The position numbers and the translations under genes are program-made. From the NCBI GenBank assembly GCA_052093725.1, contig JBQDHL010000056.1, positions 1-10,279 of the forward strand: DNA of 10,279 nt, written 5' to 3'. The DNA is from Jeotgalicoccus sp052093725 (GTDB lineage Bacteria; Bacillota; Bacilli; Staphylococcales; Salinicoccaceae). The notes below the pieces were generated by a model, which ran no database searches, was not told where the DNA came from, and worked only from the letters and a program-made list of their open reading frames with translations. Positions 1 through 5,923 of the stretch are shown here, in pieces; position 1 is the stretch's first letter, and each line of letters opens with the position of its first letter.

Positions 1-1321
1 TACTCGATTGGTCCATGAAAATCCTCATGTCACTAAGGTCTTCATCCAGCTTAATCTGCCTCACCAGACCGTCTACATTCAATATTTCTTCACCGCTGAA
101 TGTACGGTCCAGTGTAAGCATTCGTTCGTTACTGTCATAAACGAGTTTAGTTTCATGACGTGTATTTTTGCGCATATATATATGAAGAATCGAGGCATTG
201 TTTTCCATTATATCGATATTGAGTTCATATACTTCACCGTAAAAAGCAGTCAGTTTCGTCGGGTACTCTTTAAAGTAGCCTTCCGCTGTAATTGGTTCGC
301 CGCGCATCTTCTCGAGATTAGGATGAGGTAACTGTCTGATTCTGTCTCCGTCTATCGTCAGTATCCTCGGTATAGTCATTGCATTGACTGTGCCGTCTGA
401 TGATGATGGATAGCCGCTTTCTTCCGCTGCCATCCATGCAATCAGTACTCTGTTACCATCTTCATCGACAGTCGTTGCAGGACGGTAGAAATCAAAACCT
501 CCATCAAATTCATAAAACTCATCGTGGATGAAGTAATTTCCCTGACGTTCGAAATCACCGATCATATAGCCCGACTGATATATATTCCAAAAGTTTGTAG
601 CAAATTTATCGAGTCCTCTTGGATTAAATACAAATACTGAATCCATATCCAGATTAAAAAATTCCGGCTGTTCCCATAAATAGCCAAACGCTTTATAGCC
701 AGTATCCAGTTCACCGTCAAATTTCAATTCTTCCACTGACGGTCCACGGTATATTACGACTCTGCCGAACTCTTCTCTGTTCATGGTACCAAGGAACATC
801 ACTACTTCCCTGTCGATTACAGTAACGTAAGGATTACGGAAATATTCAGTGAAACCGGGAGCTATATTTCTGATCAGCGGTCCCCCGTATTTCTGAACCT
901 TATCGTCGGTATTCATATACCCGCCGAGCTGGGTCGTCATCAGTTCATCGCCTCTCAGACGCTCTCCGGTATAAAAGTAGCTGATTTCATTAAACACTTT
1001 TGACAAACTTCCGCCGAATATGTTTTCTGCATCATACAGCGAGTCCGGTTTAATTTTTACGCCCTCATTCCGGAATGTTACAAGGTCTTTTGACGTTGCA
1101 TGATATATGTATTTACTGTCCGGTGTTTCTGTTAACTCACTGTCTGGTGACCATTCATAAAATAAATGATAAATACCATTTACATAATTAAATCCCGTCG
1201 GAGCACCTAAAAATCCAAAGGGCGGCTGAACATGATATACCTGTTTCCACTTCGAATCATCAGCTGCTTGTATTAAATCGTCTATTTCTGCGCGCGAAAT
1301 TTCTTCAAGTTTTTTTGGCAT
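1..1321 (-). CDS. GH32-family (sucrose-6-phosphate hydrolase/invertase-like) protein, catalytically degenerate, 3' end cut by window
   Basis: An open frame starts at ATG 1321 and runs off the left edge after 440 codons without a stop; about 50 residues are probably missing. An in-frame TGA lies just upstream, so this is the first usable ATG; GGAGG sits 12 nt before it. GH32 five-bladed propeller landmarks are clear: YHVQPPFGFLGAPTG (29-43), YHLFYEW (51-57), HATSKDLV (74-81), FGGS (102-105), FYTGE (116-120), YFRNP (160-164), WEQPEFF (216-222), and the C-terminal sandwich motif MRIFMDQSS near the edge. The family nucleophile Asp in NDPNG is Ala40, and the transition-state Asp of RDP is Asn163; the acid/base Glu of WECP is kept as Glu217. 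It lacks a signal peptide or twin-arginine motif, so it is probably cytoplasmic. The gene follows tatC by 21 bp and probably shares its transcript. Normal GH32 hydrolysis is unlikely; a sugar-binding or altered role is inference. Confidence 0.85.
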   Translation of the reverse strand, partial: MPKKLEEISRAEIDDLIQAADDSKWKQVYHVQPPFGFLGAPTGFNYVNGIYHLFYEWSPDSELTETPDSKYIYHATSKDLVTFRNEGVKIKPDSLYDAENIFGGSLSKVFNEISYFYTGERLRGDELMTTQLGGYMNTDDKVQKYGGPLIRNIAPGFTEYFRNPYVTVIDREVVMFLGTMNREEFGRVVIYRGPSVEELKFDGELDTGYKAFGYLWEQPEFFNLDMDSVFVFNPRGLDKFATNFWNIYQSGYMIGDFERQGNYFIHDEFYEFDGGFDFYRPATTVDEDGNRVLIAWMAAEESGYPSSSDGTVNAMTIPRILTIDGDRIRQLPHPNLEKMRGEPITAEGYFKEYPTKLTAFYGEVYELNIDIMENNASILHIYMRKNTRHETKLVYDSNERMLTLDRTFSGEEILNVDGLVRQIKLDEDLSDMRIFMDQSS

Positions 1322-1342
1322 ATATGTTCAGTTCCTCCCATT

Positions 1343-2095
1343 TTATTGAATCTCATCTTCCAATTGCTGCTGCTCCGCTTTTAAATATCTGCGGTAGCCG
1401 ATTTTCGAAATATGAATACTGATTTCATATAAAATAATCATCGGGACTGTCAGCAGTAAGTGCGTCATAATATCCGGCGGTGCAATAATTGCAGCCAGTA
1501 CAAACATAATGAAATATGCATATTTTCTGTTCTTCTTCAGGAACATCGGTGTAATAATACCGAGCTGTGTTAAAAATAATGTCAGGACCGGCATTTGGAA
1601 TATAAAGCCGAACGGTAATATCGTTCTGAACAGGAATCCGAAATACTGGTTAATACCAATCGTCGTTTCAATTCCCATTTCAACGGATAAATCAAATGTA
1701 AATTTAATAATATAAGGTACAACAACAAAGTAGCCAAATGCGATACCAGCGAGCATTAAGATCATGACTACAGGTATATACAGTAATGTAACTTTACGTT
1801 CTTTTTCATACAGCCCCGGTGTGATAAATGACCACAGCTGATACATAATAACCGGTAAAATTATAATAAAAGCAATAGCCACAATAACAATTAAATAAAT
1901 TTTAAGCGGATCTGTAACCTGGAATGCATGCATCTGAACATTTTCTGTCCACGGTGCATTCTGCAATTGATATATTAACGGTTTTGAAAAGTAAAAACCG
2001 ACAAACAGTGCGGCAGCAAAGAAGTACATTACCGTTAATAAGCGTTTTCTCAGCTCTTCAAAATGCTCGGTAAACTCTCTTTCCTCATCGGCCAT
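1343..2095 (-). CDS. tatC: Sec-independent (twin-arginine) protein translocase subunit TatC
   Basis: A 250-residue polytopic membrane protein, the usual TatC length. TatC binds the twin-arginine signal peptide of folded export substrates and recruits TatA to form the pore in the cytoplasmic membrane. Visible family marks are the N-terminal cytoplasmic EHFEELRKRLL (10-20), the first loop with P81 and WSFITPGLYEKER (88-100) containing the conserved Phe and Glu of the signal-peptide site, and PPD (206-208). About six hydrophobic segments can be counted (roughly 22-40, 66-88, 104-128, 153-177, 192-206, 212-228). The C-terminus is short and charged. ATG 2095 has a GAGGTGA ribosome site five bases upstream. 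The gene follows tatA across a gap that contains an intrinsic terminator, and precedes the GH32-like gene by 21 bp. The equivalent in B. subtilis is tatCy (ydiJ), also downstream of rex and tatAy. Confidence 0.96.
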   Translation of the reverse strand: MADEEREFTEHFEELRKRLLTVMYFFAAALFVGFYFSKPLIYQLQNAPWTENVQMHAFQVTDPLKIYLIVIVAIAFIIILPVIMYQLWSFITPGLYEKERKVTLLYIPVVMILMLAGIAFGYFVVVPYIIKFTFDLSVEMGIETTIGINQYFGFLFRTILPFGFIFQMPVLTLFLTQLGIITPMFLKKNRKYAYFIMFVLAAIIAPPDIMTHLLLTVPMIILYEISIHISKIGYRRYLKAEQQQLEDEIQ

Positions 2096-2110
2096 TTAAA
2101 TCACCTCTTT

Positions 2111-2133
2111 AAAAAAGGTGGCTTTCGCCACCC
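2111..2133 (-). terminator. Intrinsic terminator/attenuator between tatA and tatC
   Basis: Read on the minus strand, GGTGGC (2132-2127), loop GAAA, GCCACC (2122-2117), then six T (2116-2111). This is a perfect 6-bp GC-rich stem with a GNRA tetraloop and a U-tract, lying between the tatA stop (2140) and the tatC ribosome site (2107-2101). It should end a share of transcripts after tatA and let the rest continue into tatC. Readthrough level cannot be judged from sequence. Confidence 0.85.
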
Positions 2134-2139
2134 TCTCAT

Positions 2140-2397
2140 TTATGCTTCTGATTCAATTTTTTTAGGTTCTTCTTTTTTAGCTTCTTCTTCTGGTTTTTTG
2201 CTGACTTTTACTTCTTCATCATCATCATCAGCAAGACCTTTAGTTGCGTCTTTAAATTCTTTTAGTGTAGAACCGACCGCTTTACCGAACTGCGGAAGTT
2301 TCTTAGGTCCGAAAATGATAAGTGCTACAACTGCAATAACGATTAAACTTACTGGAGTAACCGCCATTAATGTATTTGGTAAAAGAACTTCTATCAT
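2140..2397 (-). CDS. tatA: Twin-arginine translocase subunit TatA (TatAy-like)
   Basis: An 85-residue single-span protein that oligomerises to form the Tat translocation element. Order of parts: a short N-terminus, a transmembrane helix (about 13-29), the hinge FGPKKLP (29-35), an amphipathic helix GKAVGSTLKEFKDATKGL (38-55), then an acidic run DDDDEE and a Lys/Glu-rich tail. The start at ATG 2397 is chosen because AGGAGGGG lies just before it, overlapping the rex stop TAG; the gap to rex is 11 bp, so translational coupling is likely. This start gives about ten residues (MIEVLLPNTL) before the place where TatAy-type proteins normally begin. The internal Met11 would give the usual length but has no ribosome site. 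The gene most resembles B. subtilis tatAy by position and sequence. A tatB is not seen, as is common in Gram-positives with TatA-TatC systems. Confidence 0.94.
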   Translation of the reverse strand: MIEVLLPNTLMAVTPVSLIVIAVVALIIFGPKKLPQFGKAVGSTLKEFKDATKGLADDDDEEVKVSKKPEEEAKKEEPKKIESEA

Positions 2398-2408
2398 GAA
2401 TACCCCTC

Positions 2409-3041
2409 CTATTTATTTTTCATCTGGAAAAATAGTGCCTGCAGCTCTACGCCTAAGTCAATACTGTGTACAGTCACATCAGGACCAGTGCTCAGCCGGA
2501 TAGGTGTAAAGTTAAGAATGCCTTTAATCCCTGCTTTTTCTAAACGTTCTGCGGACTCTTGTCCAGCTTCCATCGGCACAGTCATAATTGCAACTTCAAC
2601 GTTCTCCTGCTGTATGATTGTCTCTAAATCATCTGTATGAAAAATATTAATACCATTAATCTTCTTTCCAATAAGTGATTCGTTGCTGTCAAAAGCGCCA
2701 ACTACATTCATTTTATCATGAATGTTTGCAAATTTGTAGTTCAATAACGCACTGCCAAGATTACCTGCACCAAGAAGTATTACATTTTTTACATTGCTTC
2801 CCTGGATGTGTTCCAAGAAGAATTTAAGCAGGCTGCTAACGTTATATCCATAACCTTTTCGGCCTAATTCTCCAAAATAAGAAAAGTCCCTGCGGATAGT
2901 CGCGGAGTCAATGTCTAATGCTTCACTAATTTCTTTCGAGGAAACTCTATCATTACCATTATTCTCTTCTTGTTTGAAGTAACGATAATAAAGCGGTAGA
3001 CGTTTCATAGTTGCATTAGGGATTTTTTTCTTGTTAGACAT
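2409..3041 (-). CDS. rex: Redox-sensing transcriptional repressor Rex
   Basis: A 210-residue protein of normal Rex length. Rex is a cytoplasmic homodimer that binds operators of fermentation and anaerobic-respiration genes and releases them when NADH rises. The N-terminal winged-helix domain (about 5-80) includes KEISEALDIDSATIRRDFSYFGELGRKGYGY (36-66), the Rex recognition-helix signature. A Rossmann domain follows with the dinucleotide loop GAGNLGSAL (91-99), then VVGAFDSN and a helical C-terminus SIDLGVELQALFFQM for domain swapping. ATG 3041 has GAGGTG eight bases upstream. The gene heads a rex-tatA-tatC transcript and diverges from the YdiF-type ABC-F gene. I looked for a Rex operator (TTGTGAA-N6-TTCACAA type) in the divergent region and saw no convincing one. 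Confidence 0.96.
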   Translation of the reverse strand: MSNKKKIPNATMKRLPLYYRYFKQEENNGNDRVSSKEISEALDIDSATIRRDFSYFGELGRKGYGYNVSSLLKFFLEHIQGSNVKNVILLGAGNLGSALLNYKFANIHDKMNVVGAFDSNESLIGKKINGINIFHTDDLETIIQQENVEVAIMTVPMEAGQESAERLEKAGIKGILNFTPIRLSTGPDVTVHSIDLGVELQALFFQMKNK

Positions 3042-3073
3042 TCCCTTTTCACCTCTATATTTCTAGTCGCTCA

Positions 3074-3102
3074 ATTATAACATAATATATATGGCGTGAC
3101 AC
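3074..3102 (-). promoter_or_regulatory. Predicted sigma-A promoter for rex-tatA-tatC
   Basis: On the minus strand a perfect -10 TATAAT (3079-3074) is preceded, after a 17-bp spacer, by GTGTCA (3102-3097), which matches four of six bases of TTGACA. Transcription would start near 3067, about 25 nt before the rex ATG. No equally good plus-strand promoter was recognised for the divergent ABC-F gene in the 127-bp gap. Confidence 0.65.
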
Positions 3103-3168
3103 CGGTTAATCAGGTCGAATTTTGTCATTCTTTCATGTAAACTAGAGAGTGAAATGAGGTAGGCAATA

Positions 3169-5085
3169 ATGATACTTTTACAATTGGGAAATGTTTCGAA
3201 ATCATATGGAACGAATACAATTTTCGAAAGTCTGGATCTCGAAGTAAAGTCCGGAGAAACGCTTGGTATCGTCGGGAAAAACGGCGCAGGCAAAAGTACG
3301 TTGATGAAAGTCATGGCTGATGAACTCACATATGACAGCGGCACGATTAGTATGCCGAAAAATGTTTCACTCGGTTATCTTGCTCAGCAGATGACGCTTG
3401 AATCTGAGGAAACCGTCAGAGATGAAATGCAGAAGCCATTTTCACATATTCTCAAAATGAATACTGACATGGCGGAGATTGCTTCATGGCTAGCTGACAA
3501 TGAGCATACACATCCTGACTATGACGAAAAACTTAAACGGTATGAAAATATACAGCTCGAGTATGAGCACAATGACGGCTATACAATTGATGCCCAGATT
3601 AAAAGTGTACTGACAGGGCTGCAATTTACAGAAGCTGATCTGGTACGGAAAGTAGAAGAGTTTTCAGGTGGTCAGAAAACCCGTCTCGCTCTTGGTAAAA
3701 TGCTTCTCACAAAACCAGATCTACTGCTTCTCGATGAACCTACCAACCACTTGGATATGGCAACTGTTGAATGGCTGGAACAGTATTTGAAGAGCTATGA
3801 TGGCGCAGTGGTTATTATTAGTCACGACCGTTACTTCCTCGACCGTACAGTCGATAAGATCTATGAAATCGAATTACACCGGGGAACGCTATATCACACC
3901 AACTATACAAATTATGTGAAAGAAAAAGAGAAAACACACCGTCTCAGAATGAAACAGTATGAACGTGAACAGGGTGAAGTTAAACGCTTAGAGACATTTA
4001 TCGATAAAAATATTACACGTGCATCAACTTCAGGCATGGCTAAAGACCGCCGCAAAAAACTTGAAATGATGGACCGTATGGATAAACCGTTCATAGATCG
4101 TTCGAGTGCAGACTTCCACTTCACGATTAAACGTGAAAGCGGCAATGATGTGCTCAGACTGAAAGACCTGGCAATTGGTTACGATGAAACTGCCCTGCGC
4201 AGTAATTTATCATTTAATGTAGATAAGGCAGACCGCCTCGCTATTTTAGGGCCGAACGGTATCGGTAAATCCACACTCGCTAAAACAATAGCAAAAATCA
4301 TTCCTGCACTGTCCGGAAATATTCAATACGGTACAAATGTTACTATCGGCTACTATGACCAGAAACAAGCCGAGTTCACGTCTCAGAATAATGTTCTTGA
4401 AGAACTGTGGAAAGAATATCCGCAAATGAAAGAAAGCGACGTCAGAAAGATACTCGGACGCTTCTTATTTACACAGGACGAAGTAATGAAACAGGTCAAC
4501 TCATTAAGCGGCGGAGAAAAAGCGAGAATACAGCTGGCTAAACTGATGCTGGAAGAAAATAACCTCCTTATTCTTGATGAACCGACAAACCATTTAGACA
4601 TCGACAGTAAAGAAGTCTTGGAAACAGCACTCGAAAACTTTCTGGGAACGATTATTGTCGTCTCTCACGACCGTTATTTCATTGATAAAATTGCGACTCG
4701 TGTTATGGAAATCGAACCTCATAAAATTATGATGGTCGACGGCGACTACAGCTACTTTCTGCATAAGAAAAAAGAAGCTGAATTTATGGAAGTACCTGTT
4801 GAAACAGCAGCGGAGAAAAAAGAAAACATCTCTGACTATGAAGCTCAGAAACAAAAACGCAATGAGTTGAAGCGTGTTAAAAAGCAAAGTGAAAAGCTTG
4901 AACAGGAAATACAGACACTGGAAACTGAACTGACTGTGGTAGAAGATAAGCTGGTTGCACCCGAAGTATTTAATGACTACGAGAAAGCACAGGAGTTAAA
5001 TGACAGGCTACAGGAAATTAATCAGAAACTCGAAGAACTGATGACTGAATGGACAGAAGCTGAAGAATTACTGGCTGAACTTTAA
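3169..5085 (+). CDS. ydiF: ABC-F family ATPase, YdiF-type, with C-terminal coiled coil
   Basis: A 638-residue soluble protein with two ABC ATPase domains and no membrane segment, the ABC-F pattern of ribosome-associated translation factors. Domain 1: Walker A GKNGAGKST (36-44), signature FSGGQ (165-169), Walker B with catalytic Glu190 in LLLLDEPTNHLD. A charged linker (about 240-310) corresponds to the P-site tRNA-interaction motif. Domain 2: GPNGIGKST (361-369), LSGGE (446-450), Glu471 in LLILDEPTNHLD. Residues about 545-638 are a Lys/Glu-rich two-helix coiled coil, as in Uup and YdiF. Length and position beside rex match B. subtilis YdiF (about 640 aa). ATG 3169 has a GAGGT-type ribosome site upstream. 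It is divergent from rex. The exact translational role of YdiF-type proteins is less well defined than that of EttA; a housekeeping function is inferred. Confidence 0.93.
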   Translation: MILLQLGNVSKSYGTNTIFESLDLEVKSGETLGIVGKNGAGKSTLMKVMADELTYDSGTISMPKNVSLGYLAQQMTLESEETVRDEMQKPFSHILKMNTDMAEIASWLADNEHTHPDYDEKLKRYENIQLEYEHNDGYTIDAQIKSVLTGLQFTEADLVRKVEEFSGGQKTRLALGKMLLTKPDLLLLDEPTNHLDMATVEWLEQYLKSYDGAVVIISHDRYFLDRTVDKIYEIELHRGTLYHTNYTNYVKEKEKTHRLRMKQYEREQGEVKRLETFIDKNITRASTSGMAKDRRKKLEMMDRMDKPFIDRSSADFHFTIKRESGNDVLRLKDLAIGYDETALRSNLSFNVDKADRLAILGPNGIGKSTLAKTIAKIIPALSGNIQYGTNVTIGYYDQKQAEFTSQNNVLEELWKEYPQMKESDVRKILGRFLFTQDEVMKQVNSLSGGEKARIQLAKLMLEENNLLILDEPTNHLDIDSKEVLETALENFLGTIIVVSHDRYFIDKIATRVMEIEPHKIMMVDGDYSYFLHKKKEAEFMEVPVETAAEKKENISDYEAQKQKRNELKRVKKQSEKLEQEIQTLETELTVVEDKLVAPEVFNDYEKAQELNDRLQEINQKLEELMTEWTEAEELLAEL

Positions 5086-5088
5086 AGG

Positions 5089-5131
5089 ATTTTACTTAAA
5101 ATTTACTGTATGTTCGGAGAATAAGTAAAAT
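5089..5131. repeat. AT-rich inverted repeat just after the YdiF-type gene
   Basis: ATTTTACTTA (5089-5098) and TAAGTAAAAT (5122-5131) are a perfect 10-bp inverted repeat around a 23-base spacer, starting four bases after the ABC-F stop. It could be a weak 3' hairpin stabilising or ending that mRNA, but it is AT-only apart from one pair and has no following T-tract, so I do not call it a terminator. The stronger two-way terminator further on (5371-5418) can serve this gene. Confidence 0.5.
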
Positions 5132-5144
5132 TTCCCTTAAAAAG

Positions 5145-5283
5145 TTATCCATAGCAAGAATGCTGATATTAGTACCTTACACAGAGTTTATCCACATAAT
5201 TTGTAGTTATCAACAGACTTATCCACAGACTAGTACACAGTTCTTGATAAGTTACCCACAATCTATCCACAATCTGTGGACAA
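5145..5283. promoter_or_regulatory. Cluster of seven DnaA boxes
   Basis: Against the consensus TTATCCACA, seven 9-mers match in 139 bp: 5145-5153 TTATCCATA (one mismatch), 5188-5196 perfect, 5207-5215 TTATCAACA (one mismatch), 5219-5227 perfect, 5252-5260 TTACCCACA (one mismatch), 5263-5271 CTATCCACA (one mismatch), and 5275-5283 TGTGGACAA, read on the minus strand as TTGTCCACA (one mismatch). Six point the same way. Three are tightly spaced (start-to-start distances 11 and 12 bp). The cluster is intergenic, between the YdiF-type gene and the VOC terminator, with an AT-rich stretch (about 5305-5376) beside it. No dnaA or dnaN is present, so a DnaA-titrating or initiation-modulating site is more likely than the main origin. 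From memory, B. subtilis also has stable DnaA binding near gcp/ydiF; I could not check this. Confidence 0.88.
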
Positions 5284-5370
5284 AACGTACGTTCCGTCTT
5301 GACAAAACAGACACCATATCAAACGTATTATTAATTGAATTACATTTAAATTAACAATCCTAGAAATAAT

Positions 5371-5418
5371 AAAAAACGGACACTGAACCTTGATTTTAAG
5401 ATTCATTGCCCGTTTTTT
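5371..5418. terminator. Bidirectional intrinsic terminator between YdiF-type and VOC genes
   Basis: The arms are AAAAAACGGACACTGAA (5371-5387) and TTCATTGCCCGTTTTTT (5402-5418), with a 14-base loop. On the plus strand two internal mismatches occur (A/C and C/T) and six T end the 3' arm. On the minus strand one mismatch becomes a G-U pair, so the hairpin is stronger, and T6 also follows. It lies two bases beyond the VOC stop codon and 286 bp beyond the YdiF-type stop, so it mainly serves the VOC gene and probably also stops plus-strand transcription. Confidence 0.85.
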
Positions 5419-5420
5419 AT

Positions 5421-5858
5421 TTATTCCCCGCTAATCATCCAATTGATTCCATACGGATCTTTAAAACTCGCGAAGTATTCAGTCCACTCTGTTGGACCTG
5501 CTTTCATATCAGCATGGCATCCTGCTTCAATTGCCTTCTCGTAAAATTGTTTTACTTGTTTAAAATCATCACTATTGTTTAAATCGAACGTAAAGGTAAT
5601 AATTGCACCGGTATTATCAATCTCTTTCTGTCCCCACGTAGAACTCGCCATAAATTTCTGTCCGAGTATTTCAAACTCAGCATTCATCACGAAAGTTTCT
5701 GCATCTTCTTTTGACATGCCCATATCATCGAGTGCATCAGCAAACATTGGATCGGACGCAAGTACTTTGGAGTTAATCACGGCATCAAAATTTTTCTCGT
5801 AAAATTCGAGCGCCTCGAGTGCATTGGAATAGTTAAAGTACTGCACAGCTTTAATCAT
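5421..5858 (-). CDS. VOC-superfamily protein, PhnB/glyoxalase-like
   Basis: A 145-residue protein with paired beta-alpha-beta-beta-beta modules typical of the vicinal-oxygen-chelate fold, closest by eye to PhnB-like members. Marks: VQYFNYSNALEALEFYEKNF (5-24), the opening strand and 'ALEFY' helix; FEILGQKFMASS (62-73); a second helix DFKQVKQFYEKAIEAG (98-113); and the ending FKDPYGINWMIS (132-143), the usual 'DPfG..W.i' close. PhnB-like proteins are small soluble dimers whose substrates are mostly unknown; despite the name, no phosphonate genes are nearby. ATG 5858 has AGAGGTGG a few bases upstream. The gene is 65 bp downstream of the resistance-type ABC-F gene on the same strand and could be read with it or from its own -10. 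A strong terminator follows directly. No function should be assigned beyond family. Confidence 0.82.
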   Translation of the reverse strand: MIKAVQYFNYSNALEALEFYEKNFDAVINSKVLASDPMFADALDDMGMSKEDAETFVMNAEFEILGQKFMASSTWGQKEIDNTGAIITFTFDLNNSDDFKQVKQFYEKAIEAGCHADMKAGPTEWTEYFASFKDPYGINWMISGE

Positions 5859-5894
5859 AGTTCCACCTCTGTTCCACAGATTAAATTCATTTAC

Positions 5895-5900
5895 ATTATA
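5895..5900 (-). promoter_or_regulatory. Possible -10 element before the VOC gene
   Basis: TATAAT on the minus strand (5900-5895) lies about 37 nt before the VOC start. The region 17 bp upstream is only A/T-rich and holds no good -35, so this is a weak call. If used, the VOC gene is partly independent of the ABC-F gene before it. Confidence 0.35.
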
Positions 5901-5923
5901 TACCCGATAAAATTAAATTAAAA

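Noticed and set aside
8..331. Plus-strand open frame at the left edge
   Set aside because: It lies antisense within the GH32 coding frame, has no ribosome site, and its translation resembles no protein family.
3122..3143. Plus-strand promoter TTGTCA ... TAAACT for the YdiF-type gene
   Set aside because: The hexamers are only 10 bp apart, incompatible with a sigma-A promoter.
3042..3168. Rex operator in the rex/ABC-F divergent region
   Set aside because: No TTGTGAA-N6-TTCACAA-like palindrome; the nearest resemblance (TTGTCA...TGTAAA) has too many mismatches.
5160..5354. Small plus-strand ORF across the DnaA-box region
   Set aside because: Its codons simply translate the repeated TTATCCACA boxes, and there is no ribosome site.
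5145..5376. DnaA boxes plus an AT-rich stretch as the chromosomal origin
   Set aside because: No dnaA, dnaN, rpmH or recF nearby; the neighbours are the ydiF/tsa block. A titration or modulating cluster fits better.
5871..5879. Extra DnaA box (TGTTCCACA) upstream of the VOC gene
   Set aside because: Two mismatches and isolated from the main cluster.
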